This document shows, in pieces, positions 19,701 to 29,197 of a DNA stretch of 64,000 bases. Within the stretch, counting starts at the first letter, position 1. Each line of letters opens with the position of its first letter. The notes under the pieces were generated by a model. The model had not been told where the DNA came from. It worked only from the letters and a program-made list of their open reading frames with translations, and did not search any database. Source of the DNA: Brettanomyces bruxellensis (Eukaryota > Ascomycota > Pichiomycetes > Pichiales > Pichiaceae); the NCBI RefSeq assembly GCF_011074885.1, contig NC_054689.1:1-64000 (forward strand), given 5' to 3'. Position numbers and translations under genes: made by a program.

Positions 19701-22437
19701 TGAAAATGATGAGGAGGAAGAAGATTCTTCACTGGGCATCAAAATAAGGCGTATTTTATCTTTTGGATGGCTGAAGAGTGGAAGTAAATTGAAGAAATTG
19801 AAGACAGTGGATCAAATAGTTGATGGGGATTCCGCTCTATATGATAAGTTTAGTGAACAATCCAAGAAAACTCTAGCTGCTCAATTGGATAACAGAGACT
19901 CCGGGAGTGATGGGCAGAAATCTATCTCGAATAGCACCGAAAAGCCCACCGCAATGAAATTAATTCATGCTGCTGAATCATTTGCAAATGATGCAATAAT
20001 GTCATCAAGTTCTCTAGATTTATTGGCCGGGAACGATGATGCAAATTCAGTTCACAAATCAGCAGGTACTGAATCAGTGAAATCTGGAGAAGGAAGCATT
20101 TCTGAGGCATCTGCTGATATAAACATTGCAAATGCTGGCAAAATTTCTGGGACAATTAAAGATGAAAGCATTAAGGGCGATTTGGGAGATGAGGCTGCAT
20201 CCTCTGAGCTAAATGATATCAATGATAACCATTCAAGTGACGAATCCAATACGAAACTAGGGTCACAGCCTGCACTTAATTCTCAAAAAATGGAGATGAA
20301 CAGTGTGGTTGCCGCTGATACGTCATTCACTGATGAGGATAAAAATGTGAAAGGGGAATCCATAGATGTGCTCTCTGATAATACAGATGATGTTGCTGTC
20401 GATGGAGACATAAATAAAGCAGGAAGGGAAGAGGCTGAAAATAGTTTTCGGAAGGAGACTAAAATACAGGAATCTTTGAAATCGGCGGCATCACAAATAC
20501 AGTCTGCATGGAAAGGAATTAAGAATTTTGTGTCTACATCAGATGAATTAACAGGTGGGGATGAAATACAAATAAACAGAGAAGAAGACATAGAAACACA
20601 TAGAGAAGAGCCTGAACCTGAGGAAGCAGAGATTGTTGAAAAAGAATCAAAGAAAACGGTAGAAAAAGAAAACGTGCAGGATATAATGGAAACAAATGAC
20701 ATATCTAACGAAACGGCAGTTGCGTGGGCAAACAATGATGGCCACAATGATGAAGATAATGAAAAGGAAACATTAAATAATGGCGACGATGATAGTAAAG
20801 TGACACATGATAGTTCAACCTTAGACAATCCACTAAATGAAGATGATGATACGGTAATCAAGAATAATATTGAAACCCATGTCAGTACAGAGAATCAGGG
20901 GAAATTATCAAACAAAGTATCCGGCGTTGAAAGCTTTAAAGGTGAGAGTGATGAAACTGGTAAAGTGAAGCTCACTGATACGCAGGAAGAAAATAATGGA
21001 GAAGAAGATGTTCCAACTTTAGAAGTCAGAAGTCATGAATTAGAAAGAGCAGATGAAAAGTATGGCAAAGAAATTGTTATTTCTAATGGTTCGGAAACAA
21101 AAAATGAAACCACTGTCAACAAAGACCATGTGACAAACTTTGAAAAGATGAAACAAGGAGGGCTATTGTCGAAGATTCGAACGATACTTTCCAAAGGACC
21201 ATCTAACAATGGAGGGGCTGTTGAAACGTCATCAAATCCACAGGACTCTAGTGATTTTCTCAAATTGAAAGTAGACGAGGATCTGGATGATAACGAGATC
21301 CTGGCAAAATCAGCTCCGGATTTACTTGACTCTAAAGAGCAACCTTTAAATGATATCGAGACAATTGTGGTTCAACCTGAGAGTACGAAGACAGATCAAA
21401 CGGACAAAATTTCTGGTAAAGATGCTGTTGAGACCATCGAGGTGAAACCCGAGAACAAAATCCCGACGCCTTCAATTATAGACGAGGAGGTTCCTCAAAC
21501 AATTGTTGTCCATCCAGAGAAAAATCTTGAGACAAATTTAAAGGAAGAATTTCAGTCTGATTCTTCAAGGATCCAAATTGTCCCTTCTTTACCCCCTGCA
21601 TCAAACTCTGACATTGAAGAGAACCAAGAAATTAGGGTCCGGAAGAGAGGAAGATCTGTTGGGAGGGATTCAAGTGTTGAAAGTTCCGAGAATAAACAAA
21701 GACGCTTATCGGATGGTCGAACTGATAGTGTTAGTCGCAGAACAAGATCCCGATCAAAATCACCAAGAAGGCGCGATCTTGCCTATCGCGGACCTTCTAT
21801 TAGGCGGGCCAGTGGTGGAAGTGGAATATCGACAAGAAGTGGAAGGGTTTTATCATACGACTCTGCTCAAATTGAAACTAACGATCCATCTGAAGGTGCG
21901 ACATTGACACCAAAACAAGAAGCGGAGTTGCCTCGTGGAATTAGGAATCTAGTCGAGGAGGCTGAATATTTTATAGAAGAAGATTCAGGGAAGGAAGATG
22001 CCAAGACCTCAAAATCAATCCCGGAACTTTCAAAGGATGCCATAGATACTGCTAAAACATCTGATAGTGAAAATTTAAAACCTCACCTTGACTTTAAGGG
22101 TTCTTATTTGGTGAAACAAAAGGAGGATGATGAAGAGCGCATAACTACAGACGATGATCATAATAAGTCGAAAACAGATGCGGAGGAAAACATTGATACT
22201 TCAATTGCAGCGAGACTTAAGTCAAATAGATTACTTAGGGGAAGAGCCAGCAAGGCTGCTATGGCGACGAGAGCCAATCACTTAAAGCAAAGCTCCTCTA
22301 TAACTTCGGAAAATGTTGGCGATACAGAACGACGTCACAGAATTTCCTTTAAGAATGTGGTTAGAAAAAGAAGAACGAGAATAAGAAAGAGAAGGACAAG
22401 AGCAAAAGGTAGGAATGTCAGAAGAAGGAAGTTATGA
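16759..22437 (+). CDS. Very large acidic, disordered protein with basic C-terminus (unrecognised)
   Basis: The 1892-residue frame is intact and dominated by Glu, Asp, Ser and Asn, with a stretch of dense acidic serine clusters about residues 200-650. Embedded are short basic, hydrophobic segments that look like amphipathic helices: SLGIKIRRILSFGWLKSG (about 991-1008), QIQSAWKGIKNFV (about 1241) and GGLLSKIRTILSKG (about 1467). A motif of the type ETIVVQPE occurs three times at about 1533, 1557 and 1579. An SR-like stretch (RRTRSRSKSPRRR) lies near 1660, and the last 30 residues are Arg/Lys-rich. The mix recalls nuclear-periphery or silencing proteins such as Esc1, but I see no alignment that proves this. 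The ATG at 16759 is the first in frame. Confidence 0.8.
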   Translation: MSGISNNEKRKPSKDNKEKESLSVTPFLDKAKEELYGQKAIISEPFDNTLYYRNPEYWSTLARRANIHLTEFEEDSGSAGTLSLVTNDNHADGNIIKSSGNNDSKNRNVVINGSGVSSSDFQWYEKLKERYNNYVSSSKKEEKEFYENLDKEYRVEREKMLVIKEDETKMKKLSQFIKQLRLGKVLSEGANRHKSESVKEEDIPQTDAESLAQGIDEGEISKAVGEEKKDQQYSEIVNIHSSSEEENMSDINQTDDEQDDGTYSNDKEDNVADATSVNTPSEEESDELNNSGNCSEGGNRNYAYSEQEDNSENKTESGEPSREDSEEEDFEYLQNEESWPPRISVVPHEEVDEQHESRGSSNCPVSGTSEESRISDIDVSISESEADIGNSSDQANNDEGSSEESTRNSVVDSGIATERAYEIQLEEHSNESDGSLGESTSYGSEVADVNGNTMDNAIAIDSEDESDSVEQEENENFNENPKTNIQPEINSTFTDNNYADIIENANSTGDASTESYWMHIARLTQESENVPEIDDVHRRYAPEESENYDDDVINSDESEADKTGYIHVAPSDSESESEKDTTQRNLLNENQKVDANATFESSSLDPQLFETAVEDINTHLIDNSTTEQNANLGDEFESGQKHPDFEKLIIPENTKDKVSRTLDNQTAIESQKTASGASVKSVAIGDNDKPSTPEYVPPPLKIPTPQPAKLNPSLLDLLDQSITIHNKNSAGSVTENDEDVIVDEGTGKESSTRDTNVTLLPRKIWEDKAISPNNADSHMEENDTVEQTSEILYKDEVAKAPVSNDRKDLVGREKHGKESDALGNPNNLENHENTSEGSIGALSESSMIMSRTEEEDDTAYVTALYNETLATDSPEVIPANRTVYISNDSSDNGENDTSDASANESLIREEESEKSSVVKELQSTSLSNEESENGQEIVPDVEKDADEANVDQIGNTSGRLEEKVESNELHTSEAKKRSLENENDEEEEDSSLGIKIRRILSFGWLKSGSKLKKLKTVDQIVDGDSALYDKFSEQSKKTLAAQLDNRDSGSDGQKSISNSTEKPTAMKLIHAAESFANDAIMSSSSLDLLAGNDDANSVHKSAGTESVKSGEGSISEASADINIANAGKISGTIKDESIKGDLGDEAASSELNDINDNHSSDESNTKLGSQPALNSQKMEMNSVVAADTSFTDEDKNVKGESIDVLSDNTDDVAVDGDINKAGREEAENSFRKETKIQESLKSAASQIQSAWKGIKNFVSTSDELTGGDEIQINREEDIETHREEPEPEEAEIVEKESKKTVEKENVQDIMETNDISNETAVAWANNDGHNDEDNEKETLNNGDDDSKVTHDSSTLDNPLNEDDDTVIKNNIETHVSTENQGKLSNKVSGVESFKGESDETGKVKLTDTQEENNGEEDVPTLEVRSHELERADEKYGKEIVISNGSETKNETTVNKDHVTNFEKMKQGGLLSKIRTILSKGPSNNGGAVETSSNPQDSSDFLKLKVDEDLDDNEILAKSAPDLLDSKEQPLNDIETIVVQPESTKTDQTDKISGKDAVETIEVKPENKIPTPSIIDEEVPQTIVVHPEKNLETNLKEEFQSDSSRIQIVPSLPPASNSDIEENQEIRVRKRGRSVGRDSSVESSENKQRRLSDGRTDSVSRRTRSRSKSPRRRDLAYRGPSIRRASGGSGISTRSGRVLSYDSAQIETNDPSEGATLTPKQEAELPRGIRNLVEEAEYFIEEDSGKEDAKTSKSIPELSKDAIDTAKTSDSENLKPHLDFKGSYLVKQKEDDEERITTDDDHNKSKTDAEENIDTSIAARLKSNRLLRGRASKAAMATRANHLKQSSSITSENVGDTERRHRISFKNVVRKRRTRIRKRRTRAKGRNVRRRKL

Positions 22438-22576
22438 TTTACTTTTTAAGAGGGCTATATAACGTAATAAGATTAGAATTTAAATATGCTTTCGATTTTT
22501 AAATAATATGATATAATTCTATTAGTAGAGAGCAGCGAACTAAAATACACAAAGTCATATTAGATTATAAAAGACC

Positions 22577-22981
22577 TCAATAGCCTTCATCTTTTTCTTC
22601 ATCTTCTTCATCACCACCGTCATCCACTAAAGTTTTACCACTTTTCGCCAGCTTTGCTTCCTCATCTGCGACAGCCTCACATGCATCCACCCAGTCTGAA
22701 TAAACATCTATTGGCTCTGAGAGAGAGTTAATGGGACTTTGAAACGATTGTCCACAAACTTTGCAAAGTAAGATTCCAATATCCGACTTTTTATCCATTG
22801 TACATGACACCGATCTTTCATGATTACAGAACAAACAGGTAAACTGAGTATCCAGCTTCTGTCTGAGCTTTTTGACTGGCTTTCTGGTAGTTTTCTTTCT
22901 TCTTCCCTATAACAACGCAAAACCTTGTGTTAGTAGAACCCCATACTAAAATCATACTAAACGCAAAATACTACTTACCAT
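22577..22981 (-). CDS. ELF1: Transcription elongation factor Elf1, two exons
   Basis: Elf1 is a small zinc-binding factor that travels with RNA polymerase II and helps it pass nucleosomes. Exon 1 is only the ATG (22979-22981). Exon 2 (22577-22906) opens with GGAAGAAGAAAG and gives [17 protein letters not shown], the standard basic Elf1 tail. Next come the zinc-ribbon cysteines (CLFC and CKVC) around [16 protein letters not shown], then [18 protein letters not shown] and an acidic end. The spliced product is 110 residues. Without splicing, the first usable ATG (MFCNHE) would drop the basic tail and the first zinc cysteine. The gene is divergent from CIC1. Confidence 0.93.
22907..22978 (-). other. 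Spliceosomal intron of ELF1, 72 nt
   Basis: On the minus strand the intron begins GTAAGT directly after the start codon. It contains the exact yeast branch motif TACTAAC (22929-22935) and ends TATAG at 22907. Splicing joins ATG to GGA and restores the conserved Elf1 N-terminus. Only this gene in the window clearly needs an intron. Confidence 0.92.
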
Positions 22982-23314
22982 TATGTGTTAATGTTTATTG
23001 ATATTGGATATTGTATATGAGAAGCTACACACAGTTGAAAGAGATGAATATAGTACAAATGGAAGAAATACGTTTTTTTGCCTAATGATCCTCCGTACAC
23101 AACAAAAATGTATTCGTCGCGTCGGAAGTGCAATTCTAGTCTATATCATTCTACTGATTCTTCTAAGAAGGATGGAGGATAGAAAAAAAAAAAAATTCAA
23201 GAGATTTTGATGTAAAACCTAAAAGAAAATTTTTCCTCGATCTCCAGGATTTCCAAGATTGTTCAGTATATTAAAGAATATAAATAAGGTGTCTACGTTA
23301 AAATAAACACAAAA
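22982..23314. promoter_or_regulatory. Divergent promoter of ELF1 and CIC1
   Basis: The 333-base gap between two diverging start codons includes GAAAATTTTT at 23225-23234, about 80 bases before the CIC1 ATG. This resembles the RRPE element (AAAATTTT core) found before ribosome-biogenesis genes, a role that fits CIC1. In such AT-rich DNA the match is weak evidence. An open frame at 22998-23210 looks accidental. Confidence 0.4.
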
Positions 23315-24451
23315 ATGCCCGCTAAAAAAGGCTCTAAGAGAGTTAGAAAGGTTAAGTTGGTCAAGACTAAGGTGCGTACTAAAGAAAGTCCTGAAGTCAA
23401 GGAAAACACCACTTTGAAAGAAAACTTGGAAGATGATAATGAATCTTCAATCAGAGTTGCAGAAAAGATAGTGGACAAAGCTGTTTTGGAACTAAGCAAA
23501 TGGAACGATCGTAAGCTACAGAAGGAACAGGATAAATCAGGCAAACTAGCACTTTTTGATGAAGATTCCAAGGATCTTTGCTTGTATCTTCAGGCTACAA
23601 GCTTGAAGTTCTTTGCGAAGAAGCAGTCGTTGAAACCGAAAGGGATCAGACTTGAACATTCCATTAATAATTTAGATTTAGATGATGGTGAGCCATTCAA
23701 GGTTTGTGTGTTTGTGAAGGATAATACTATTGACGAATCTCTTTTAGAAAAAATAGAGGCTGAAAATATCCCTCATCTTGAAAAGATTATTCCAGCTAAA
23801 GAATTGAAAACCACATATAAGAGTTTTGAAGCCCGTAGAAAGCTATGGGAGAAGTATGACTTATTTTTAAGTGATGATTATTTGATTACAACTCTTCCAA
23901 AGCTTTTGGGAAAAAGATTTTATGGGTCAGCAAAATTCCCAATACCAATAAAAGTTTATTCTAAGGATAAGACCGCTGTCTCCGTACAGACTTTAAAAAA
24001 TCAAATATTGAAGGTGCTCCATAGCACCTACTTTATTCCGCCAATGGGAGTGAATATTTCTTTGAAACTTGGAAGCTTGAAACAAGATAGGAAGAACTTA
24101 CATGACAATTTAAACACAATTATAAATTATCTTTCGAGATTTCCAATACGTATACTTCAACTAAAATTGGAAACGTCTCCAAGCATTCCAATTTACGTGA
24201 ACCGTGAAGTTCATAGCGACGAAGATGTGATTGGTGGAAAGCTTCCAGTTGGAAAGGACACTGAGCCGGTTCTTGAGAAAGATGATAGTGATGAACTATC
24301 TTTGTATGAACGGGGATTAATAGAACTAGCGTTTGATGAAGAGGAGGCACGAAAAGTTATTGATTCTAAGAGAGCTAAGCATAAAAAGAGAAAGTATGTT
24401 GAAGAGGAGGGTTCATCTTCACAAGATCTGGGAAAGAAGATTGAGGTCTAA
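23315..24451 (+). CDS. CIC1: Cic1/Nsa3, ribosomal L1-domain 60S assembly factor
   Basis: Cic1 is a nucleolar protein of the L1 fold that binds pre-60S particles near the ITS2 region. In S. cerevisiae it was also reported as a proteasome interactor. The 378-residue product (yeast Cic1 is about 376) has a lysine-rich N-terminus and then an L1-type domain, about residues 45-300. That domain includes KPKGIRLEHSI, KVCVFVKD, FEARRKLWEKYDLFLSDDYL, LPKLLGKRFYGSAKFPIPI and ISLKLGSL. The C-terminus is charged, ending in a KRAKHKKRK-like cluster and acidic stretch. UTP30 is a paralogue of the same fold, but length and the basic N-terminus favour CIC1. Confidence 0.85.
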   Translation: MPAKKGSKRVRKVKLVKTKVRTKESPEVKENTTLKENLEDDNESSIRVAEKIVDKAVLELSKWNDRKLQKEQDKSGKLALFDEDSKDLCLYLQATSLKFFAKKQSLKPKGIRLEHSINNLDLDDGEPFKVCVFVKDNTIDESLLEKIEAENIPHLEKIIPAKELKTTYKSFEARRKLWEKYDLFLSDDYLITTLPKLLGKRFYGSAKFPIPIKVYSKDKTAVSVQTLKNQILKVLHSTYFIPPMGVNISLKLGSLKQDRKNLHDNLNTIINYLSRFPIRILQLKLETSPSIPIYVNREVHSDEDVIGGKLPVGKDTEPVLEKDDSDELSLYERGLIELAFDEEEARKVIDSKRAKHKKRKYVEEEGSSSQDLGKKIEV

Positions 24452-25088
24452 TAATTCAGCAATGTAATAAAATATTTGAAATAATAAATGTGAGGAAAAA
24501 GATAGTTGTGAAAAAGTGTGATATCGTAGAAATGTGAGGTAACCGATTTAGTGAATGGTACCCAAATTTAGAGTGAAGCCAATTAATTTGTGTAAGGATG
24601 ATATGTTGACTAGCTAGATACCGATTCCTGGTGTGTGAAGTTGCAAAACTCAGTGACACGAATAATGATCGATAATGATATCAATATGGAAAATACTGTC
24701 AACTTATGATACAGTCAATATTAAATTAAAAATATATACCAGCTTGTCTTTTTTAAACTTTTTCAAGAAAAAAAAGGAAGTATTTGTTACATAGTATAGT
24801 TTTAGCAAGACTCAGATATCTCTTTTTACAAGTGGGATTCTCTCTGTGTGCTCTTGTTCGAAATTCTAAAAATCCGCGAAATCCGACACTAAACCGAGAT
24901 TATTTTTTTTTTTTGATCGGTAGACACTTTACAAATTTCTATCCTTGAATTGCATGCGTAGATCGCATTTCAGATCCTGATTAATAAAGGTCACCATTGA
25001 GAACGGCTAGTAACACTGAAGCTATATACATGGAATACCTTTCCATATTAATTTCAGAGAAATTCATAACACACAACAATTACTTCTT
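24452..25088. other. Intergenic region, no gene seen
   Basis: About 640 bases follow CIC1 and lead to the next plus-strand gene. There is a T run near 24902-24915. No RNA gene or conserved open frame was recognised. Confidence 0.5.
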
Positions 25089-28028
25089 ATGAATGAAACT
25101 GAGGATTACCGCTATACCTTGAATGATAACGATATCAATGAAAATTTTGTGTGTCCATATAATGATAGAAAAGTGATTGATAGTTCTGCAGATACCCTGC
25201 AAAAGTCTGCAGAACAAATTTCAAGGAAGATATACGGCCTAGAGCCCTATTCCATAAAGAGGACGTCACTCTCTAACGAGAATATCGTGGCCATTTTTCA
25301 TCACAATCAACAAATATACATTTTTCGGGTATCATACGCTCTGAGAATTAGTAAGGACGGAGTTAAAAAAGTTCACAGTTTTGGCGAAGATATTTTAAAG
25401 GTTAAGTACTTAAGGCATACTCGTGTATTTCTGATCTACTGTGAAAAATCAGACACAATATTTCTTTCACTGGATTTTGATTATACAATCCCTCCCAACA
25501 GTTCAGTCAAAAGAAAAATAAGGACTGATGTCGTTGTGGGACCATCTTATTTTGAAATCATAGGATATCAAGCTAATTATTGTACATGGAGTGACATGAT
25601 TTACAAAGCTACAAGAACTACAGTGAATTCGATAACCAATATCTACTTAAATGAGAAAAATTGCGGCTTTGAGGCATATTATGTTTCTCCAGAGCAGAAT
25701 GCTGAGGACAAGTTAATGTGTACATACATAACAAAGAAAGGAACTACCAATACGGAAAGCAAGATGTCGATTATTGAGCCGTGTGCAAAAGTGATTACAA
25801 AGGTGACAGACTCTATTTTTGCTATAGGGGGCAGCCATTTGTTCATAGTCGATCTGCTTAAAAAGACTCAAAGAGAAATTCCACGGATTAAAGCTATAGT
25901 TTCGATTTGCGCATTAAATAGTTCTAAGATATTAGTATGTGACGTGGAATCTCAGTATTATGTTGTCGATGTTGACAATTTCACAAGAAGGTTGCTTGTA
26001 GGCCATATTTCTTCTATGGAAAGCATGCATTTGTTTGGAACAGAAATATTGGCCTGGAACCCAATTTTTGGAGGCCATCACCAACCATACTTTTTAAATG
26101 TGGATTATGATGCTGGAACAATTGAATACAGGTGTGTTCTACCAACACATGAAGAAGAAGTTCCAACTCTCAGTAATATCACTGAATTTGGCGATATGCG
26201 TACAATTTTTTCTAAGGGGAGACAGGTAACACTGATAGAGGATTGCTGGCATTCTCATTATTTACTTGCTCAAAAAGGGCCTGCATGTGTTGTCAGTGAA
26301 ATTAATATTGAGGCACAATCGATCTGTCTTGGAATTTTTGATGGGAAGGTTTTAGTTTTCGAGAATCAAACTGAACACACATTTTTTGGGGTGACCTGTG
26401 ATGAAGAGCCAAGTGTCACTTTTCAAATCAAAATTAGACATCATTCGAAAAGAGATAACATTTTGAAAATATCAGGTCACTTATGTGTGTCAAGATATTC
26501 AATTTCTTGGTTGACGATGGAATCTGAAGATTCTTTTTATCTTGAACATTTGGTTAGATTTGACAAATCGATTGAGCTTTTTGATACTCAAGATAACTCC
26601 TTTTTGGCGCTATGTCAGAAAACGATATATATGGGAATTTACAATGGAAGTTGTACAACAGTATATAGTATTCCATTCTTTTCGGAAATCGAACGTTTAA
26701 AAATAATCAAAGTGACAGATAACAACATTCAAGCACTAGTAAGTTATTCTTCGAAACATGCAATCGATCATGTTATATTCAACAAAAATATGAAATATTG
26801 CAGGCATCAGCAATTTTATCTTCCGACGAGTGCGATGGACATCATTGCGTTGAACCAAACGGTAATTGTGATAAGTGGATTTGATAAAAAAATATATGTT
26901 TTTCTCATGAATAAGCAGGAGGCATATCTAATACAACCTATGACAACCCGTTTAGAGAGTCTAATGAAAATAAGCGACGACATATTTATCGGAGTACATT
27001 CAACGGGGTCGTACTGCTTTAGTTTACTAATGGGAGAGATACAGTGGTTACAGAATTTTCCTATCTTGGGAATTTCAAACATCATTCAGGCTTTAAAAGT
27101 TGGCGGTAGGCAAAGTAATAAAGTGGCATACCTAAATGCTTTCTCTCAGTTGAAATTCGTGGGAGTGTCGACATCTATACACGCAATGTTGGGATTTATG
27201 AGATACAATTGCTCTAGAATTTACATAACTCATTCAGATACAAAGAGTTTCATCCTATTGGGTCATGATGATGGGCGACTACTTCTTTTGGATTACGATA
27301 CATTAGAGTTGATATCATCTAAATTTATCGATAATTATATTGATTTTAATATTATCCGGGACCGTGGTGAACCTGCATGTGAAATGTTGATGGATGTATA
27401 TGTACTGGCCATTTCAAAGAGAAATAATACTGAATTGGTTGAACTCTTTAGGATCGACTTGAATGGTCATTGGATCGGAGTAGCACACCAGCGAGGAATA
27501 AACATGTTTAATAAATTTATTGGCAATACCGAAGTAAACCCTGTTATTGCAAATTCGGAAATGGTCTACTTTTCTACTCTGACTGATGAAATTTGGGCAA
27601 TTCAACTATTTTATGATTACAATATTTCTGTTTCGAAGGTTTATGAAATGTCAGCAGCCTTTTTTGACCTTCAAGAAATTTTGAACCGTGATGCTTTATA
27701 TCCTGGTTTGACAGACTGGATAGCAGAACGGAGATTACTATATCGTATGATGAGCACGGATGAAAGCGATGATATTGAATTTGCCAGAAAGTTTCTTCAT
27801 TTGTTCGAAAGTGCCAATGAATACAATTGGCCAACTGAAAATAAATACAATTCAGACCGTACTTCTGATATAGAATCGTTCGAAACAAACCATTTCTTCA
27901 GAGAAGATGGTAGACTATACTCCGCCACGCAACACTTTTTTGAAGTTAAAAGGACGTCAGGACGTAGGCTTTTGGTCACACTGAAGGAAATAGAAGATAT
28001 AGGTAAGGACAGATCTAATTATATATAA
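25089..28028 (+). CDS. Unrecognised 979-residue protein, possibly beta-propeller
   Basis: I cannot name this protein. The sequence is a long series of short beta-strand-like hydrophobic segments with polar turns (for example SIFAIGGSHLFIVDLL, KILVCDVESQYYVVDVDNF, SFILLGHDDGRLLLLDYDTLELI). This is the texture of large beta-propeller proteins. The last 100 residues are helical and charged. Overall order and size recall the DDB1/CPSF-A superfamily (Cft1, Rse1, Mms1), but it is shorter than those yeast proteins and I do not see a decisive motif. No transmembrane segment or signal peptide is evident. It starts at the first ATG of the frame. Confidence 0.7.
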   Translation: MNETEDYRYTLNDNDINENFVCPYNDRKVIDSSADTLQKSAEQISRKIYGLEPYSIKRTSLSNENIVAIFHHNQQIYIFRVSYALRISKDGVKKVHSFGEDILKVKYLRHTRVFLIYCEKSDTIFLSLDFDYTIPPNSSVKRKIRTDVVVGPSYFEIIGYQANYCTWSDMIYKATRTTVNSITNIYLNEKNCGFEAYYVSPEQNAEDKLMCTYITKKGTTNTESKMSIIEPCAKVITKVTDSIFAIGGSHLFIVDLLKKTQREIPRIKAIVSICALNSSKILVCDVESQYYVVDVDNFTRRLLVGHISSMESMHLFGTEILAWNPIFGGHHQPYFLNVDYDAGTIEYRCVLPTHEEEVPTLSNITEFGDMRTIFSKGRQVTLIEDCWHSHYLLAQKGPACVVSEINIEAQSICLGIFDGKVLVFENQTEHTFFGVTCDEEPSVTFQIKIRHHSKRDNILKISGHLCVSRYSISWLTMESEDSFYLEHLVRFDKSIELFDTQDNSFLALCQKTIYMGIYNGSCTTVYSIPFFSEIERLKIIKVTDNNIQALVSYSSKHAIDHVIFNKNMKYCRHQQFYLPTSAMDIIALNQTVIVISGFDKKIYVFLMNKQEAYLIQPMTTRLESLMKISDDIFIGVHSTGSYCFSLLMGEIQWLQNFPILGISNIIQALKVGGRQSNKVAYLNAFSQLKFVGVSTSIHAMLGFMRYNCSRIYITHSDTKSFILLGHDDGRLLLLDYDTLELISSKFIDNYIDFNIIRDRGEPACEMLMDVYVLAISKRNNTELVELFRIDLNGHWIGVAHQRGINMFNKFIGNTEVNPVIANSEMVYFSTLTDEIWAIQLFYDYNISVSKVYEMSAAFFDLQEILNRDALYPGLTDWIAERRLLYRMMSTDESDDIEFARKFLHLFESANEYNWPTENKYNSDRTSDIESFETNHFFREDGRLYSATQHFFEVKRTSGRRLLVTLKEIEDIGKDRSNYI

Positions 28029-28240
28029 AATAAAATGATTGAAAGATAATCTATTAGATGCGTATCGCACAGACTTGTTTTGTAATTGTATATGTATATA
28101 TTTTTAGTTCGGAAGTTTTTAATTTTCTGTTAGATTTTCTTTGCGAAAAAACATGCACGCACGTTTCATCATTAGATGTGTAGCTTGACCACACGCCAAT
28201 TGAACTTAAAAATGATAAAAGTGAGGGAAGATTTCTTATC

Positions 28241-29044
28241 ATGCCAACAAATTCAATTATAATACCCGGTGAAGGATATTTGGAACCCGATTGTGTGAAG
28301 TTGCTAGATGAGCTTCTTGGTTTGATCAAATCTATCATTCCCGAGGGGGAAAGCATCAAGGTATCGAAATTGCCTTTTTTCAATAGAATAATCCTTGTGT
28401 TTTCACAGATTCAATATGCTCAGCAGATACATGACTTATTGCAGGATGTTGGTATTGAAAGTTTTTATGCGTTACGAAATAACGAGGTTGATGATCAAGA
28501 ATCGGAATTATTAAGTACCGGGAAGATCGAAAATATTAGTGAAGTGGAGCCAGTGAACTCCAGAATGCCAATTAAAGGGAGAAATAGATTAGAACCACCA
28601 CCAAACACAATACAACTTAAATCACCACCGGCATCACCATATTTAGGGTGGGTTAATGAAGCTGAGGACCCTCCTGACGAAATGACAGTGACAGATCCAA
28701 GATCGTTAGCAGATATATTATACGAACCATCTGAATGCAAACCGGATGAGTTGCGAAGGGTATTCAGTAGAAGAGGAAGTATAAACAGATTCTCTGATGA
28801 TGAAGAATTAGAAGATTTCGATCTTGGGGAAGGCGAAAACGACGTTGAAAATGTAACTGTATACGGCAAAGATCACAATCTTTCCGCTGGAAAAAAGTCT
28901 CGAAACATGAAGCCTATTAATATAGGCACAAACCGATCGGACAAGAATATTCCTGTGCTGATGATAGGGAATGAGGAAGCAGAGCATTTAAGGGCGGTGT
29001 CGAAAAAGTTGGAGAGTGCTAACCATCAGGAGACAGATTTATGA
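28241..29044 (+). CDS. RCN1: Calcipressin, calcineurin regulator
   Basis: Calcipressins bind calcineurin and tune its phosphatase activity. The 267-residue product has an RRM-like N-terminal domain (start PTNSIII, residues about 3-85) and then the family signature: LEPPPNTIQLKSPPASPYLGW, residues about 109-129. That signature includes the SPPxSP site, phosphorylated in family members by GSK3/MAPK-type kinases. After an acidic linker, a late segment IPVLMIGNEE could serve as a PxIxIT-like calcineurin dock (inferred). The protein is longer than S. cerevisiae Rcn1 (about 211) because of the acidic insert. The signature makes the family call firm. Confidence 0.88.
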   Translation: MPTNSIIIPGEGYLEPDCVKLLDELLGLIKSIIPEGESIKVSKLPFFNRIILVFSQIQYAQQIHDLLQDVGIESFYALRNNEVDDQESELLSTGKIENISEVEPVNSRMPIKGRNRLEPPPNTIQLKSPPASPYLGWVNEAEDPPDEMTVTDPRSLADILYEPSECKPDELRRVFSRRGSINRFSDDEELEDFDLGEGENDVENVTVYGKDHNLSAGKKSRNMKPINIGTNRSDKNIPVLMIGNEEAEHLRAVSKKLESANHQETDL

Positions 29045-29197
29045 TGTATGACGAACACTACAAATATAAAATACAAAAAAAAACTTGCATTTTCCCTGAT
29101 GAATAATCCCATAATATTAAAATATCGATAAGAAGAACAAAAATGGTAACAAAAATAGATGCACATTCACAAATTGAAATCCTGAAACCGAAAGTAA

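Noticed and set aside
20283..20861. 192-codon serine-rich frame on the minus strand
   Set aside because: Lies inside the acidic 1892-residue gene; antisense of GAA/GAT/TCA-rich coding yields such Ser/Phe-rich frames automatically.
25089..28028. Naming the 979-residue protein CFT1, RSE1 or DDB1
   Set aside because: The general strand-rich look is shared, but the length is too short and no family-defining segment could be confirmed by eye.
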